A stretch of DNA of 64,000 bases from Flavobacterium salmonis (GTDB taxonomy: Bacteria; Bacteroidota; Bacteroidia; Flavobacteriales; Flavobacteriaceae), in the NCBI RefSeq assembly GCF_903819435.1, contig NZ_CAIJDP010000074.1:62001-126000 (forward strand), read 5' to 3'. Positions 17,790-25,490 of this stretch are shown here, piece after piece. The notes under the pieces are model-generated. The model did not search any database. It saw nothing but the letters and a program-made list of their open reading frames with translations, and had not been told where the DNA came from. Made by a program: the position numbers and the translations under genes. Every line of letters begins with the position of its first letter. Position 1 is the first letter of the stretch.

Positions 17790-19193
17790 ATGAGCATTAA
17801 ACATGAAAACTTAATAATTGAGGAAGGAAAGCCATTTGCAAACTGTAAATTAAATCGAGAAAAATATTCAACTATTTTAACCGGAATTGTTAGTACTTAT
17901 TCTGACGGTTTTGTATTAGCAATCAATAACAAATGGGGAACTGGAAAAACTACATTTATAAAAATGTGGGAACAAGATTTAAAAGATAGAAAATTTCAAA
18001 CAGTTTATTTTAATGCTTGGGAAAATGATTTTGAAAGTAATCCTTTAATTGCCTTAATGGGCGAATTGAAAACTTTAACAAGAACAGAAACCGAACCAGA
18101 ATTTAAAGCTGCTTTAAAAAAAGCAGCAGTTCTATCAAAGCATATAGTTCCAATTGTAGCTCAAGCCATTGCTGATAAATATATAAATACAAAAGAAATC
18201 AGAGATTTGATAGTAGGAGTAACTGAGGGTTTGACTGATGTTTTTGAAAATGATGTTAATGAATATGCTGAAAAGAAAAAGAGCATTGGTGAATTCCGAA
18301 AAAGTCTTTCAAAATTTATAGCAGATACAAATGATGGAAAACCATTAGTATTTATAATTGATGAATTAGATAGGTGCAGGCCAAATTATGCTGTTTCAAT
18401 TTTAGAACAAATAAAACATTTCTTTTCTGTACCAAACATTGTTTTTGTTTTAGCAATCGATAAATTTCAACTTGGTAATGCTATCCGCGGAGTTTATGGG
18501 AGTGATAAAATTGATGCAGATGAATATTTAAGAAGATTTATTGATTTGGAATATTCCATACCTGAACCGGAAGCAGACATTTTCCATAAATATTTATATG
18601 AATATTTTAGGTTTGATGATTTTCTACAGAAAAAAGAACGAATAAAGTATCCAGAACTATCTTCTGACAAGCGTGAATTTCTAATAATTTCAGATATTCT
18701 ATTTTCTAACACTTCAATAACTTTAAGACAGCAGGAAAAAATTTATGCACACTCTAGGTTGGCTCTAAGAGCGTTTAATGACAATATGTATTTAATTCCT
18801 ATAATCTATCTTTTTTTAATTTTTGTTAAAGTGACAGACGAAGAGTTTTATAATGAAATAAAATTTAAAAAACTTGACTTTAAAAGTCTTCAAGAAGGTT
18901 TTTTTAAAATTATTAAAAATAAATATACAGAAGATAGTGAACGTGAATTAATGTGGTTAGAAGCGTATCTTCTTATGTACTATAACAACTATTTAAGTAG
19001 ACGAAACCAATTATACACTTTTGAATCTGGAACACGTATTCCGCAGCCTCTTATTCATTCTATATTAACTAAAAGTGATGGAATGGATTTATGCAATATT
19101 TTTCAATCTATTGAAAGGACAAGAAATGGTGGTAGCCTAGATCTAGGCCATTTTATAAAGCGAATAGACCTTACTGAGCCAATAATTGTATAA
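17790..19193 (+). CDS. KAP family P-loop NTPase
   Basis: A STAND-related P-loop NTPase of the KAP family. Walker A is NKWGTGKTTFIKMW (about residues 48-61), followed by the family motif VYFNAWEND. Walker B is LVFIIDELDRCRPNYAV (about residues 187-203), and VPNIVFVLAIDKFQL is the usual KAP strand after it. The typical membrane helices between Walker A and B are not obvious; a hydrophobic segment occurs near residues 332-350. No effector domain is recognised in the C-terminal third. KAP proteins include the phage-exclusion protein PifA of plasmid F, so a defence role is plausible. It is a single-gene unit flanked by a remnant and an inverted repeat. Confidence 0.88.
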   Translation: MSIKHENLIIEEGKPFANCKLNREKYSTILTGIVSTYSDGFVLAINNKWGTGKTTFIKMWEQDLKDRKFQTVYFNAWENDFESNPLIALMGELKTLTRTETEPEFKAALKKAAVLSKHIVPIVAQAIADKYINTKEIRDLIVGVTEGLTDVFENDVNEYAEKKKSIGEFRKSLSKFIADTNDGKPLVFIIDELDRCRPNYAVSILEQIKHFFSVPNIVFVLAIDKFQLGNAIRGVYGSDKIDADEYLRRFIDLEYSIPEPEADIFHKYLYEYFRFDDFLQKKERIKYPELSSDKREFLIISDILFSNTSITLRQQEKIYAHSRLALRAFNDNMYLIPIIYLFLIFVKVTDEEFYNEIKFKKLDFKSLQEGFFKIIKNKYTEDSERELMWLEAYLLMYYNNYLSRRNQLYTFESGTRIPQPLIHSILTKSDGMDLCNIFQSIERTRNGGSLDLGHFIKRIDLTEPIIV

Positions 19194-19203
19194 CGATTTG
19201 TAG

Positions 19204-19285
19204 GCTAGCGCGAGCGTCCCGCTCGTGAACACAAGCCGAGCAAAAAACGAAACTTTGTGGACACGATCTGGACACTCGCGCTAGC
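19204..19285. repeat. Inverted repeat element (GCTAGCGCGAG ends)
   Basis: Perfect 11-base inverted ends: GCTAGCGCGAG at 19204-19214 and CTCGCGCTAGC at 19275-19285. A smaller hairpin is nested inside the left end (CGAGCG / CGCTCG, 19211-19216 with 19220-19225). It is much more GC-rich than its surroundings, begins 10 bases after the KAP stop codon, and has no coding capacity. No T-run follows, so it is not a standard terminator. Confidence 0.8.
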
Positions 19286-19372
19286 ATATGGGATTATCCC
19301 AAGCAACACTTGAAGCTTTTAAGAATATCAAAATTCTGAAAGGGAAAAGATTAATTCCAATTTGAAAAAACA

Positions 19373-19380
19373 TATATTTG
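19373..19380 (+). promoter_or_regulatory. Upstream -7 box of the XRE gene
   Basis: TATATTTG matches TAnnTTTG. It would give a leader of about 45 bases. Confidence 0.45.
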
Positions 19381-19417
19381 TTAGTGAAAAATAATTATAG
19401 TATTTCATTCAAAAAAT

Positions 19418-19425
19418 TACCTTTG
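19418..19425 (+). promoter_or_regulatory. Proximal -7 box of the XRE gene
   Basis: TACCTTTG matches TAnnTTTG. It ends only five bases before the ATG, so a transcript from it would be leaderless or nearly so. Confidence 0.5.
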
Positions 19426-19430
19426 AATTT

Positions 19431-19823
19431 ATGAGCACAACATCAAAACCAAAACATATCGGCAGAAATATTAGCCGAATCAGAGAACTTCGAGGTATGA
19501 AACAGGAGGCGCTTGCACAGGCAATTGGTACAAACCAACAAGCTATTTCTGGTATTGAAGGAAGCGAAACCATTGACGATGCAAAACTTGCCAATATTGC
19601 GGAGGCACTTGGAGTTACAGTAGAAACGATTGAAAATTTTTCTGAGGAAAATATCTTTAATTACTTTAATACTTTTCACGAAAGTCATGGCAACTTTTTT
19701 GGAGGAAATAACAATTCTTGCACTTTCAACCCACTTGATAAAGTTGTAGAACTTTACGAGCGTTTGGTTCAGGCTGAAAAAGACAAAAATGAATATTTAG
19801 AAAAATTACTAAAAGGAAAATAA
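19431..19823 (+). CDS. XRE-family helix-turn-helix regulator
   Basis: A small DNA-binding regulator. Residues about 12-66 are a Cro/CI-type helix-turn-helix (IGRNISRIRELRGMKQEALAQ, then TNQQAISGIEGS as the recognition helix, then KLANIAEALGVT). The C-terminal part has an Asn/Gly/Phe-rich linker (NFFGGNNNS) and then a helix with a coiled-coil pattern (about residues 103-128), probably for dimerisation. Close relatives are, from memory, widespread in Flavobacteriia and not phage-specific. It may govern neighbouring genes or act globally. Two promoter boxes precede it and a terminator follows. Confidence 0.9.
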   Translation: MSTTSKPKHIGRNISRIRELRGMKQEALAQAIGTNQQAISGIEGSETIDDAKLANIAEALGVTVETIENFSEENIFNYFNTFHESHGNFFGGNNNSCTFNPLDKVVELYERLVQAEKDKNEYLEKLLKGK

Positions 19824-19847
19824 TTTCGGCAACAATATAAATTTTAT

Positions 19848-19884
19848 AAAAGCACAAGGATTTTTTACTTTGTGCTTTTTTTTA
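19848..19884 (+). terminator. Terminator of the XRE gene
   Basis: Stem AAAAGCACAA / TTGTGCTTTT with a 12-base T-rich loop, followed by a T-run. Confidence 0.75.
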
Positions 19885-19967
19885 AGCCTATATCGAAGAT
19901 TTTCTAATCCATAGCTCACAAAGTAAAAATCACATATTTCCAACCCATTTTTCAACTTGTATAAAAA

Positions 19968-20072
19968 ATGAAAAGAGAAAATTCAATTGATATTGTACGA
20001 GGAATTGTAATGCTAATTATGGTATTAGACCACGTTTGTGATTTGATGCATATTGATTCCGAAAGTTCTTGA
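19968..20072 (+). pseudogene. Remnant of a DUF1624/acyltransferase-like membrane gene
   Basis: A 34-codon ORF with SIDIVRGIVMLIMVLDHVCD, the typical N-terminal helix of heparan-alpha-glucosaminide acetyltransferase-like (DUF1624/DUF5009 class) membrane proteins, which are about 350-400 residues long. A TGA stops it at once, and no continuation of the family was seen in the other frames downstream. It is taken as a gene broken by deletion. Confidence 0.6.
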
Positions 20073-20315
20073 TATGTAGGCACGCTTGCTCAGTAATGTG
20101 AAAAAAATGCTAAAGTCCTGTTTCCGAAAGGGGAGTGGGATTTTTTTTCGCATGTCCCTCAGGGGGTGCTTTTGACTACATTTTTTATGAGAGAAAATAA
20201 AAAGCAATTAGTTTTTTATAAGTATTTTTTTATATTTTTAGAAAAAAAATAAAGCCCAAAAAAGGATCATCCTAAGGCTTTATTTACTGTAAATACAAAA
20301 AAATAAAATTATAAA
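20073..20315. other. Non-coding stretch after the acyltransferase remnant
   Basis: No gene is supported. A run of G/C-richer imperfect dyads (around 20110-20170, with stretches such as GTCCCTCAGGGGGT) probably marks repeat debris or the deletion junction of the remnant. Confidence 0.4.
20247..20285 (-). terminator. Minus-facing terminator-like hairpin
   Basis: A perfect 10-pair stem (AAATAAAGCC 20247-20256 with GGCTTTATTT 20276-20285), with AGGAT-C-ATCCT in the loop. Read on the minus strand it is followed by eight T. No minus-strand gene now precedes it, so it is probably left from a lost gene or blocks antisense transcription. Confidence 0.55.
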
Positions 20316-20936
20316 ATGGAAATTTTTAAAGAAATTAGTTTAGAAGAAGCTATTAAATTGATAGAGGCAGGTGAGTCTGTACTGAATGATGAAATTATTG
20401 ATGAGTTAAAAGCTTTTTATGAAGTTGCAGGAAAAATTATTTTGTATTCAGGAGAAACTAATTTAGAAAACCTGCTGGTAGGGAATGATATTGTTCTTGT
20501 TAATGGTAATCTGAATGTTGCAGAAATAATTGAAGATTGTGAAAAAGTAGACACGTCACTTTTGATAGTTTTAGGAAATGTAAATTGTAAAAGTTTAATT
20601 ACACTTTCAAGTATGTCAATCAGTGGTGATCTAAATGTTGAAAATGTGATTTTAGGAGATTCTCTTTGTGATTATGTTTTAAATGTTGGCGGAAATATTG
20701 TAACCAAAACAATTTTAGATTATGGTCATTGTATTATCTCGGAGAAGACAATTACTGCAACGGATGTTTTTTCATTTAATGCAGTTGAGGATCAAGACGG
20801 AAGTATCGAACCAAATTTGGAACGTGAGGATTTAGTAGATGAGATTATCGATTTTGATGAAGATGAAAAAATGGAAAACTTAAGCAAAACCGTAGCTTAC
20901 ATAAAAAGAGGCGGCCAAATTTTCAGAATATCCTAA
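20316..20936 (+). CDS. Uncharacterised repeat protein, probably beta-helical
   Basis: I do not recognise the family. After a helical opening (residues 1-40) the protein has about five repeats of roughly 20 residues built on the pattern 'V-x-G-[DN]-[LIV]-N-[VC]' (VLVNGNLNVAEII, LIVLGNVNCKSLI, MSISGDLNVENVI, LNVGGNIVTKTIL). This suggests a short right-handed beta-helix like those of bactofilins and polymer-forming proteins. The C-terminus is very acidic (DLVDEIIDFDEDEKMEN). There is no signal peptide. Similar acidic cytosolic beta-helix proteins could be toxin-immunity proteins, but no toxin is adjacent. The 42-base gap to the next gene suggests cotranscription. Confidence 0.72.
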   Translation: MEIFKEISLEEAIKLIEAGESVLNDEIIDELKAFYEVAGKIILYSGETNLENLLVGNDIVLVNGNLNVAEIIEDCEKVDTSLLIVLGNVNCKSLITLSSMSISGDLNVENVILGDSLCDYVLNVGGNIVTKTILDYGHCIISEKTITATDVFSFNAVEDQDGSIEPNLEREDLVDEIIDFDEDEKMENLSKTVAYIKRGGQIFRIS

Positions 20937-20978
20937 ATTAGGAAAAAGTTGCATTTTGAATAGTAAAAAATCAATTTC

Positions 20979-21695
20979 ATGAAAAACGGCTTCTTTGCTT
21001 TACTATGTTGTTTTCAATTTTCATTCTCGCAAAATACGGATCATCTGGATAAAGCTTTAAAACAACTTAAGTTTAAAAAAAGCGAAATAGATCTGGAACA
21101 TTTTGCTCAAAAAGTATTGCCGTATGATAAACAGAAAAGCGTATTGGTGATTCCTAAATTTGCTTCTGAAGTTTCGGACGATTACTTTGTATTAGATGCT
21201 TATGTTATTGTAGTTGACAATGCGACCGGGAAAATAATCTCTAAATTTGTTGAACCAAATGCATGGACATCAGACGCTATAAGGTTAACGGATATTTCAG
21301 TTGATACTGGTTTGTATCTTTTAAATAAAACTACAAGAGCATTTGGAGTCAGGGTGTCTTATACAGGAAGCAGCAGACCCAATCCTTTTAGTGAAACTAA
21401 TTTGTCATTATATATTATGGATAAAAGTTCCGTGAAACCAGTACTCAAAAATTATACAATCTCACAGTCTCGTGGAGAATGGGATACTAATTGTGCAGGA
21501 GAATTTGAGGACAGCAATTCAACTTTTGAGATTGATAAAATGCAAAACCATAATTTTAATGCTATTATAGTAAAAACTAAAAATGTTGCTACTGTAAATA
21601 CACCTACAACTGATGATTGTGTTGCTAAAGAAACTATTACAAAAAATACTTCAAAATTAATTTTTAATGGCAAGGAATATAAAGAAATGAGATAG
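20979..21695 (+). CDS. Uncharacterised exported protein
   Basis: I do not recognise a named family with confidence. The first 17 residues form a signal peptide (MKNGFFALLCCFQFSFSQ), so the protein is probably periplasmic. The body is beta-rich, with VLVIPKFASEV, the segment YFVLDAYVIVVDNATGKIISKF and a Cys-bearing RGEWDTNCAGEFE motif. A second Cys in TTDDCVAKE could form a disulfide with the first. It follows the beta-helical gene at 42 bases and may share its transcript. No metal or catalytic signature is seen. Confidence 0.7.
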   Translation: MKNGFFALLCCFQFSFSQNTDHLDKALKQLKFKKSEIDLEHFAQKVLPYDKQKSVLVIPKFASEVSDDYFVLDAYVIVVDNATGKIISKFVEPNAWTSDAIRLTDISVDTGLYLLNKTTRAFGVRVSYTGSSRPNPFSETNLSLYIMDKSSVKPVLKNYTISQSRGEWDTNCAGEFEDSNSTFEIDKMQNHNFNAIIVKTKNVATVNTPTTDDCVAKETITKNTSKLIFNGKEYKEMR

Positions 21696-21974
21696 CCGAG
21701 GAGGATTCTGAAATTATTTTTAATATACCCCATTTTAAACCTGTTATTAAAAATTAATTTTTTGATTCAGCATTTAGCTACTATTTAAGTCAGGAAATAA
21801 AGGCGAAGTAAAATAGAATTCTCAATGCAAACTAAAACAATGCTAAATGGTTTACTTGTAAATTAAAGGTTTTGTATAAAAGGAACCCCATTTACTCAAA
21901 TAAAATATTATTTTAGCTTGTATAAATCAATAGCTGTTAAGCTGTAATAATTCAAAAAAATAAACCCCAAAGCC

Positions 21975-22424
21975 ATGAAAATTACGATTTCCCTGTCAGT
22001 ATTATTTTTGCTGTTTACTACTCATTCATTCAGTCAGACTATTGCTGATTTAAAACTGAAAAACAAAGAAATTCCCAAAGGATACTCTTTAAGCGATGGA
22101 AACAACTGTGTTTCTGTTCAGGCATGCACTTTTTACAACGATATTGAAACGTACAGCAATATTGTGGGAAAGGTAAAAAGCAAAGCAATGCAAAGTTTTA
22201 AAAGCAGACCCGATACCGGTTCTATTATGTATTTTGAATTTGAGCATGTATTTAAAGGAGAGCGTTTTCTGCAAGGATTGTTATGGGGAAAAGCCGGTCA
22301 GCCCACAGATGAACATCCGGAAGAATATGTTGTAAAAGGAAAATTTCTCATCATTTGGAGTTTTCATCCCGACAGCCCGGTCAGAGAAAAATCAGAAGCA
22401 AAAATTGAGGGGATTTTGCCTTAA
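21975..22424 (+). CDS. Uncharacterised exported protein
   Basis: An unrecognised 149-residue protein with a clear signal peptide (MKITISLSVLFLLFTTHSFSQ). The mature part starts with a short charged segment, has a Cys pair in NNCVSVQACTF that may form a disulfide, and a beta-rich C-terminal half (SIMYFEFEHVFKGERF, KGKFLIIWSFHPDS). A 279-base gap precedes it; the next two genes follow closely, so it likely heads a three-gene unit. No function is proposed. Confidence 0.7.
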   Translation: MKITISLSVLFLLFTTHSFSQTIADLKLKNKEIPKGYSLSDGNNCVSVQACTFYNDIETYSNIVGKVKSKAMQSFKSRPDTGSIMYFEFEHVFKGERFLQGLLWGKAGQPTDEHPEEYVVKGKFLIIWSFHPDSPVREKSEAKIEGILP

Positions 22425-22467
22425 GTAGTATTTTCAGTTTACGAACTTTATTATTAAGCACAAAAAA

Positions 22468-22848
22468 ATGAAAGCACATATTCGAATCCTAATTTATTCA
22501 GTTCTATTTCTTTTATATCTCATCTCAACTTCATTATTATTACTGTTGAGTGAAAAATTAGTAGTTACTGCATATATAACTTTAGGCTGCGGTTTTACTG
22601 CTCTTAATATAGTTTATTCTTTTATTGTTTTAAAGTGGATTCCTTTATTAAATGTAGCCTGTTCTATTGTAATTGCTTTTTTGTCATTGTTCCTGGCCTT
22701 AAGGTTTGGGGAATTAGAGTTGTTTCCGAATAATGATCCTTATGGTATTATAACTTCAATAATAGCTAATGCTGTTTTTTCAATTGTTTTTTGGGAAGCA
22801 GTATTTCAATTAAAAAAGAAAACGTCTGTATCGAAAGCATTATTATAA
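22468..22848 (+). CDS. Uncharacterised four-helix membrane protein
   Basis: A small integral membrane protein of unknown family. Four hydrophobic helices are evident at about residues 7-27, 32-52, 56-78 and 92-115, with a short charged tail (KKKTSVSKALL). There are no conserved polar residues within helices that would mark a transporter. It lies 43 bases after the exported protein and four bases before a lipoprotein gene, so the three may act together at the envelope. Confidence 0.68.
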   Translation: MKAHIRILIYSVLFLLYLISTSLLLLLSEKLVVTAYITLGCGFTALNIVYSFIVLKWIPLLNVACSIVIAFLSLFLALRFGELELFPNNDPYGIITSIIANAVFSIVFWEAVFQLKKKTSVSKALL

Positions 22849-22852
22849 AAAA

Positions 22853-23395
22853 ATGAAAATAATAATTACAATAATTTTAGGTGTATTTATTTGTTTTGGA
22901 TGTGAACGAAATCCAAAACAAATAAACAACAACAATAAAAGCAATACCACGATAAATACTGAAAACAATATAAAAAATAGTAATAGCGAAAAGAGAAGCA
23001 TAGAACAACTTAACCTGATTCCTATTGATACAGTAGATTCAAAAAGTGAAAACATTTATAAGAAATACGGTATCGAATTTAGTGGCAATTGTTATACTTG
23101 TGATTTGGCAGAAATTGCTATAACGGAGCAGACATTAAAATTAACCAATGTGTGTGATGTAAATCTAAATCGGGAATTTGAAATTATAAAAATCACAAAT
23201 GCTAAAAGTGAAATTGAAATTAAAACCCAACAAAGTGACTTTATATTTACAGAAATTGACAAAACACCCATTTACGAATTGAAAATTACCGGGAAAGAGA
23301 TTAATACCGAAAACTTACGGATTTCTAAATATTATACGCTGAAGAAATTACTGAAGAAGTTTGAACAACATGATTGTGGGGATTTTGAAGGATAA
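22853..23395 (+). CDS. Uncharacterised lipoprotein
   Basis: A predicted lipoprotein: a signal peptide with lipobox IC-FG-C (Cys17 in VFICFGCERN) is followed by a long Asn/Lys/Ser-rich linker (residues 20-50) and a small C-terminal domain. That domain contains Cys residues in the NCYTCDLAEIAI and NVCDVNLN segments and a terminal HDCGDFEG. The four cysteines suggest disulfides in the periplasm. It begins four bases after the membrane-protein stop codon. Family and function are not recognised. Confidence 0.7.
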   Translation: MKIIITIILGVFICFGCERNPKQINNNNKSNTTINTENNIKNSNSEKRSIEQLNLIPIDTVDSKSENIYKKYGIEFSGNCYTCDLAEIAITEQTLKLTNVCDVNLNREFEIIKITNAKSEIEIKTQQSDFIFTEIDKTPIYELKITGKEINTENLRISKYYTLKKLLKKFEQHDCGDFEG

Positions 23396-23499
23396 AAATG
23401 AATATTGCTAAATGGTGGATTATATTTAGTACAGTTTAATCGTTGTTTTTCGAAGAAAATAATAAGTGAGTTTTTTTATCTTTTGAAAACAAGATCTCT

Positions 23500-23582
23500 A
23501 ACTTAGCCCCGATCGAGCCGGTATCCTTTTACGGCGGGGTTCGCCGTAAAAGATTTAGGCGAGAGCGAGACAGGAGGTTATT
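23500..23582. repeat. Flavobacterial intergenic repeat with GC-rich hairpin
   Basis: A GC-rich block starting TAGCCCCGAT and ending GACAGGAGGTTA, centred on a perfect 10-pair hairpin TTTTACGGCG (23527-23536) / CGCCGTAAAA (23542-23551) with loop GGGTT. Repeats with this TAGCCCCGAT...hairpin...GCGAGAGC layout are, from memory, frequent between genes in Flavobacterium. It is unrelated in sequence to the elements at 16749 and 19204. Confidence 0.75.
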
Positions 23583-23678
23583 CTGAAAATGAATGATGCT
23601 GCTCATTAAAATAAAAAATTGAAAGGCATAGTTGTTGAAAGTTAAAAAAGATATATTTACACCTTCAAAATGATACTT

Positions 23679-24860
23679 ATGCAAAAAAATACTCTACTGG
23701 TTTCTATCTTATTTTTAGTTTTTTCATGTGGCGTAAAAACAACCCAATCGCTTATTAGTGATGGTAATTATGATGAGGCTATTAATCGTGCTGTTGAGGC
23801 ATTAAAATCTAACAAAGATTCTAAAGGAAAACAAGATTATGTTTACTTACTTGAAGAAGCTTTTGCAAAAGCAAAAGACAGGGATTTGAGGAATCTTGAA
23901 ATGATGGAAAAAGAAAAAAATCCTGCCAGTCTTGAGCTTATCTATAATACTTATTTACAGCTTAATAATCGTCAGGAAAAAATTAGACCCATATTACCGC
24001 TTAAGTTATTGAAGCAGGGAAAAAATGCTCAATTTCTTTTTGATAACTACTCAGATCAGATTGTAAACAGTAAAAATGCATTATCTAAATATTTATATGA
24101 AAATGCACAAGCGCTCTTAAAATCTTCTAATAAACTTAATTACAGAAAAGCGTATGATGATTTAGTTTATATCGAAAGCATAAATCCGAATTATAAAAAT
24201 GCAAAAAAATTAATGGATGATGCTCAATTCAAAGGAACTGATTTTGTAAATGTTTACGCTACCAACGAAACAAATATGGTGATTCCGACGCAATTACAAA
24301 ATGATTTATTAGATCTCAGCACTTATGGACTTAACGATAAATGGACAGTTTATCACAATGTCAGACAAAAAAAAGTGAGTTACGATTACGGTCTGATTTT
24401 AAATTTCAGGGAAATTCACATCTCACCGGAGCAGATTAAAGAAAAGGAATTCGTTCAGGAAAAAGAAATTAAGGATGGTGTTAAAACACTATTAGATAGT
24501 AGAGGCAGATCTGTTAAAGATAGTTTGGGGCGTCCGATAAAAGTAGATAATTTTAAAAAGATTAAAATCAGAATTTTCGAATTCAGACAATATAAAGCAT
24601 GTCAGGTGACTGCTAAGGTAGAGTATGTTGATTTTAAAACCAATCAGTTATTACAATCATTTCCTTTGGCAAGTGAATCTGTTTTTGAAAACGTTTATTC
24701 GACTTATCGTGGTGACAGAAACGCATGTGATGAAAAATACTTAAGTAACTTCAATAACCGTGCAGTACCTTTTCCTAACAATGAGCAAATGGTTTTTGAT
24801 ACCGGTCAGGACCTTAAAGCTAAATTTAAAAACATTATTGTCCGAAACAAGTTCAGATAA
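23679..24860 (+). CDS. TPR-like lipoprotein of unknown function
   Basis: A predicted lipoprotein with signal peptide MQKNTLLVSILFLVFSC. Translation could also begin three codons earlier at 23670. The N-terminal half (residues about 20-180) is all-helical with TPR-like pairs, such as GNYDEAINRAVEAL and YRKAYDDLVYIESINPNY, matching tetratricopeptide-like architecture. The C-terminal half is a beta-rich domain (VYHNVRQKKVSYDYG, CQVTAKVEYVDFKTNQLL). A VDNF-KK region contains DSRGR-SVKDSLGRP, a short repeat. Proteins of this layout are common in Flavobacteriia, and no function is known to me. It stands alone after the repeat element. Confidence 0.72.
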   Translation: MQKNTLLVSILFLVFSCGVKTTQSLISDGNYDEAINRAVEALKSNKDSKGKQDYVYLLEEAFAKAKDRDLRNLEMMEKEKNPASLELIYNTYLQLNNRQEKIRPILPLKLLKQGKNAQFLFDNYSDQIVNSKNALSKYLYENAQALLKSSNKLNYRKAYDDLVYIESINPNYKNAKKLMDDAQFKGTDFVNVYATNETNMVIPTQLQNDLLDLSTYGLNDKWTVYHNVRQKKVSYDYGLILNFREIHISPEQIKEKEFVQEKEIKDGVKTLLDSRGRSVKDSLGRPIKVDNFKKIKIRIFEFRQYKACQVTAKVEYVDFKTNQLLQSFPLASESVFENVYSTYRGDRNACDEKYLSNFNNRAVPFPNNEQMVFDTGQDLKAKFKNIIVRNKFR

Positions 24861-24919
24861 ATTAGAAATCTTTATAATCCCATTTGCCACAAATAAATGA
24901 GATTTTTTTTGAATAATAA

Positions 24920-25069
24920 AAAAGGATCAAAAAAAATAATTCAGCTTTTGTTGATGTTGTAATTAAGCACGAAAAATTATCAGATTTAGAAATGATTATA
25001 GAAATGGGCTTTAAAGAAGGCTTTACAATTGCAATGGAAGGCCTGGACGAAATTTTTACTTTGGAATAA
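24920..25069 (+). pseudogene. C-terminal fragment of an AHSA1/SRPBCC protein
   Basis: An open frame without a start codon, ending IIEMGFKEGFTIAMEGLDEIF before a TAA. This is the characteristic last helix of AHSA1-type START/SRPBCC proteins ('MGFxEGFxxAxxxLDELL'). The upstream part of the expected 140-residue domain is missing, so only the 3' end of the gene survives. Confidence 0.6.
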
Positions 25070-25096
25070 AAGTTTTAAAATTATAGTAACACGAAA

Positions 25097-25125
25097 AAAA
25101 TGCGCATTTTATTTGCGCATTTTTT
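25097..25125 (+). terminator. Terminator after the AHSA1 remnant
   Basis: Perfect 10-pair stem AAAATGCGCA / TGCGCATTTT with a seven-base loop. It is intact although the gene before it is broken. Confidence 0.8.
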
Positions 25126-25490
25126 ATAAGAATATTAAAGTTTATTTTGATTATTTATAGAGAATCACGGTATGATATTACATCCGGCAGTTTCAAATTC
25201 TTTTTGATTTTTCACCCTCAAACGCAGTAATAAAATTAGAATGAACATTTTTTTGTTTTTTCAAAATTACGACAATAGGTTCTCTATGGTTTTTAGCTGT
25301 AGGCAAAAATCTGTGTGATGATTTCTGTTTAGGTGGAGATTAAAAAATATAATTGGAAAAATATAGGTTTAACAAATACGAATAATTTAGATACATAATA
25401 ATGTTTAGAAATTCTTAACGCATTTTTAACAATTTTCATACTACATAATTTATTTTCAATTGTTAACTTAAGGATATCTAAACCCCGACA
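25126..25490. other. Upstream region of the TonB receptor gene
   Basis: About 365 bases of AT-rich sequence with no ORF. No perfect TAnnTTTG box was seen close to the receptor gene, which suggests regulation by another sigma factor or an activator, but nothing specific can be shown. Confidence 0.4.

Noticed and set aside
17790..19823. KAP NTPase plus XRE regulator as a toxin-antitoxin pair
   Set aside because: They are separated by a repeat element and have separate promoters, and the KAP protein has no known toxin domain. The XRE type is common on its own in this group.
22843..23055. Minus-strand hydrophobic ORF over the lipoprotein gene
   Set aside because: It is antisense to an Asn-rich linker, which always gives a Leu/Val/Phe-rich shadow.
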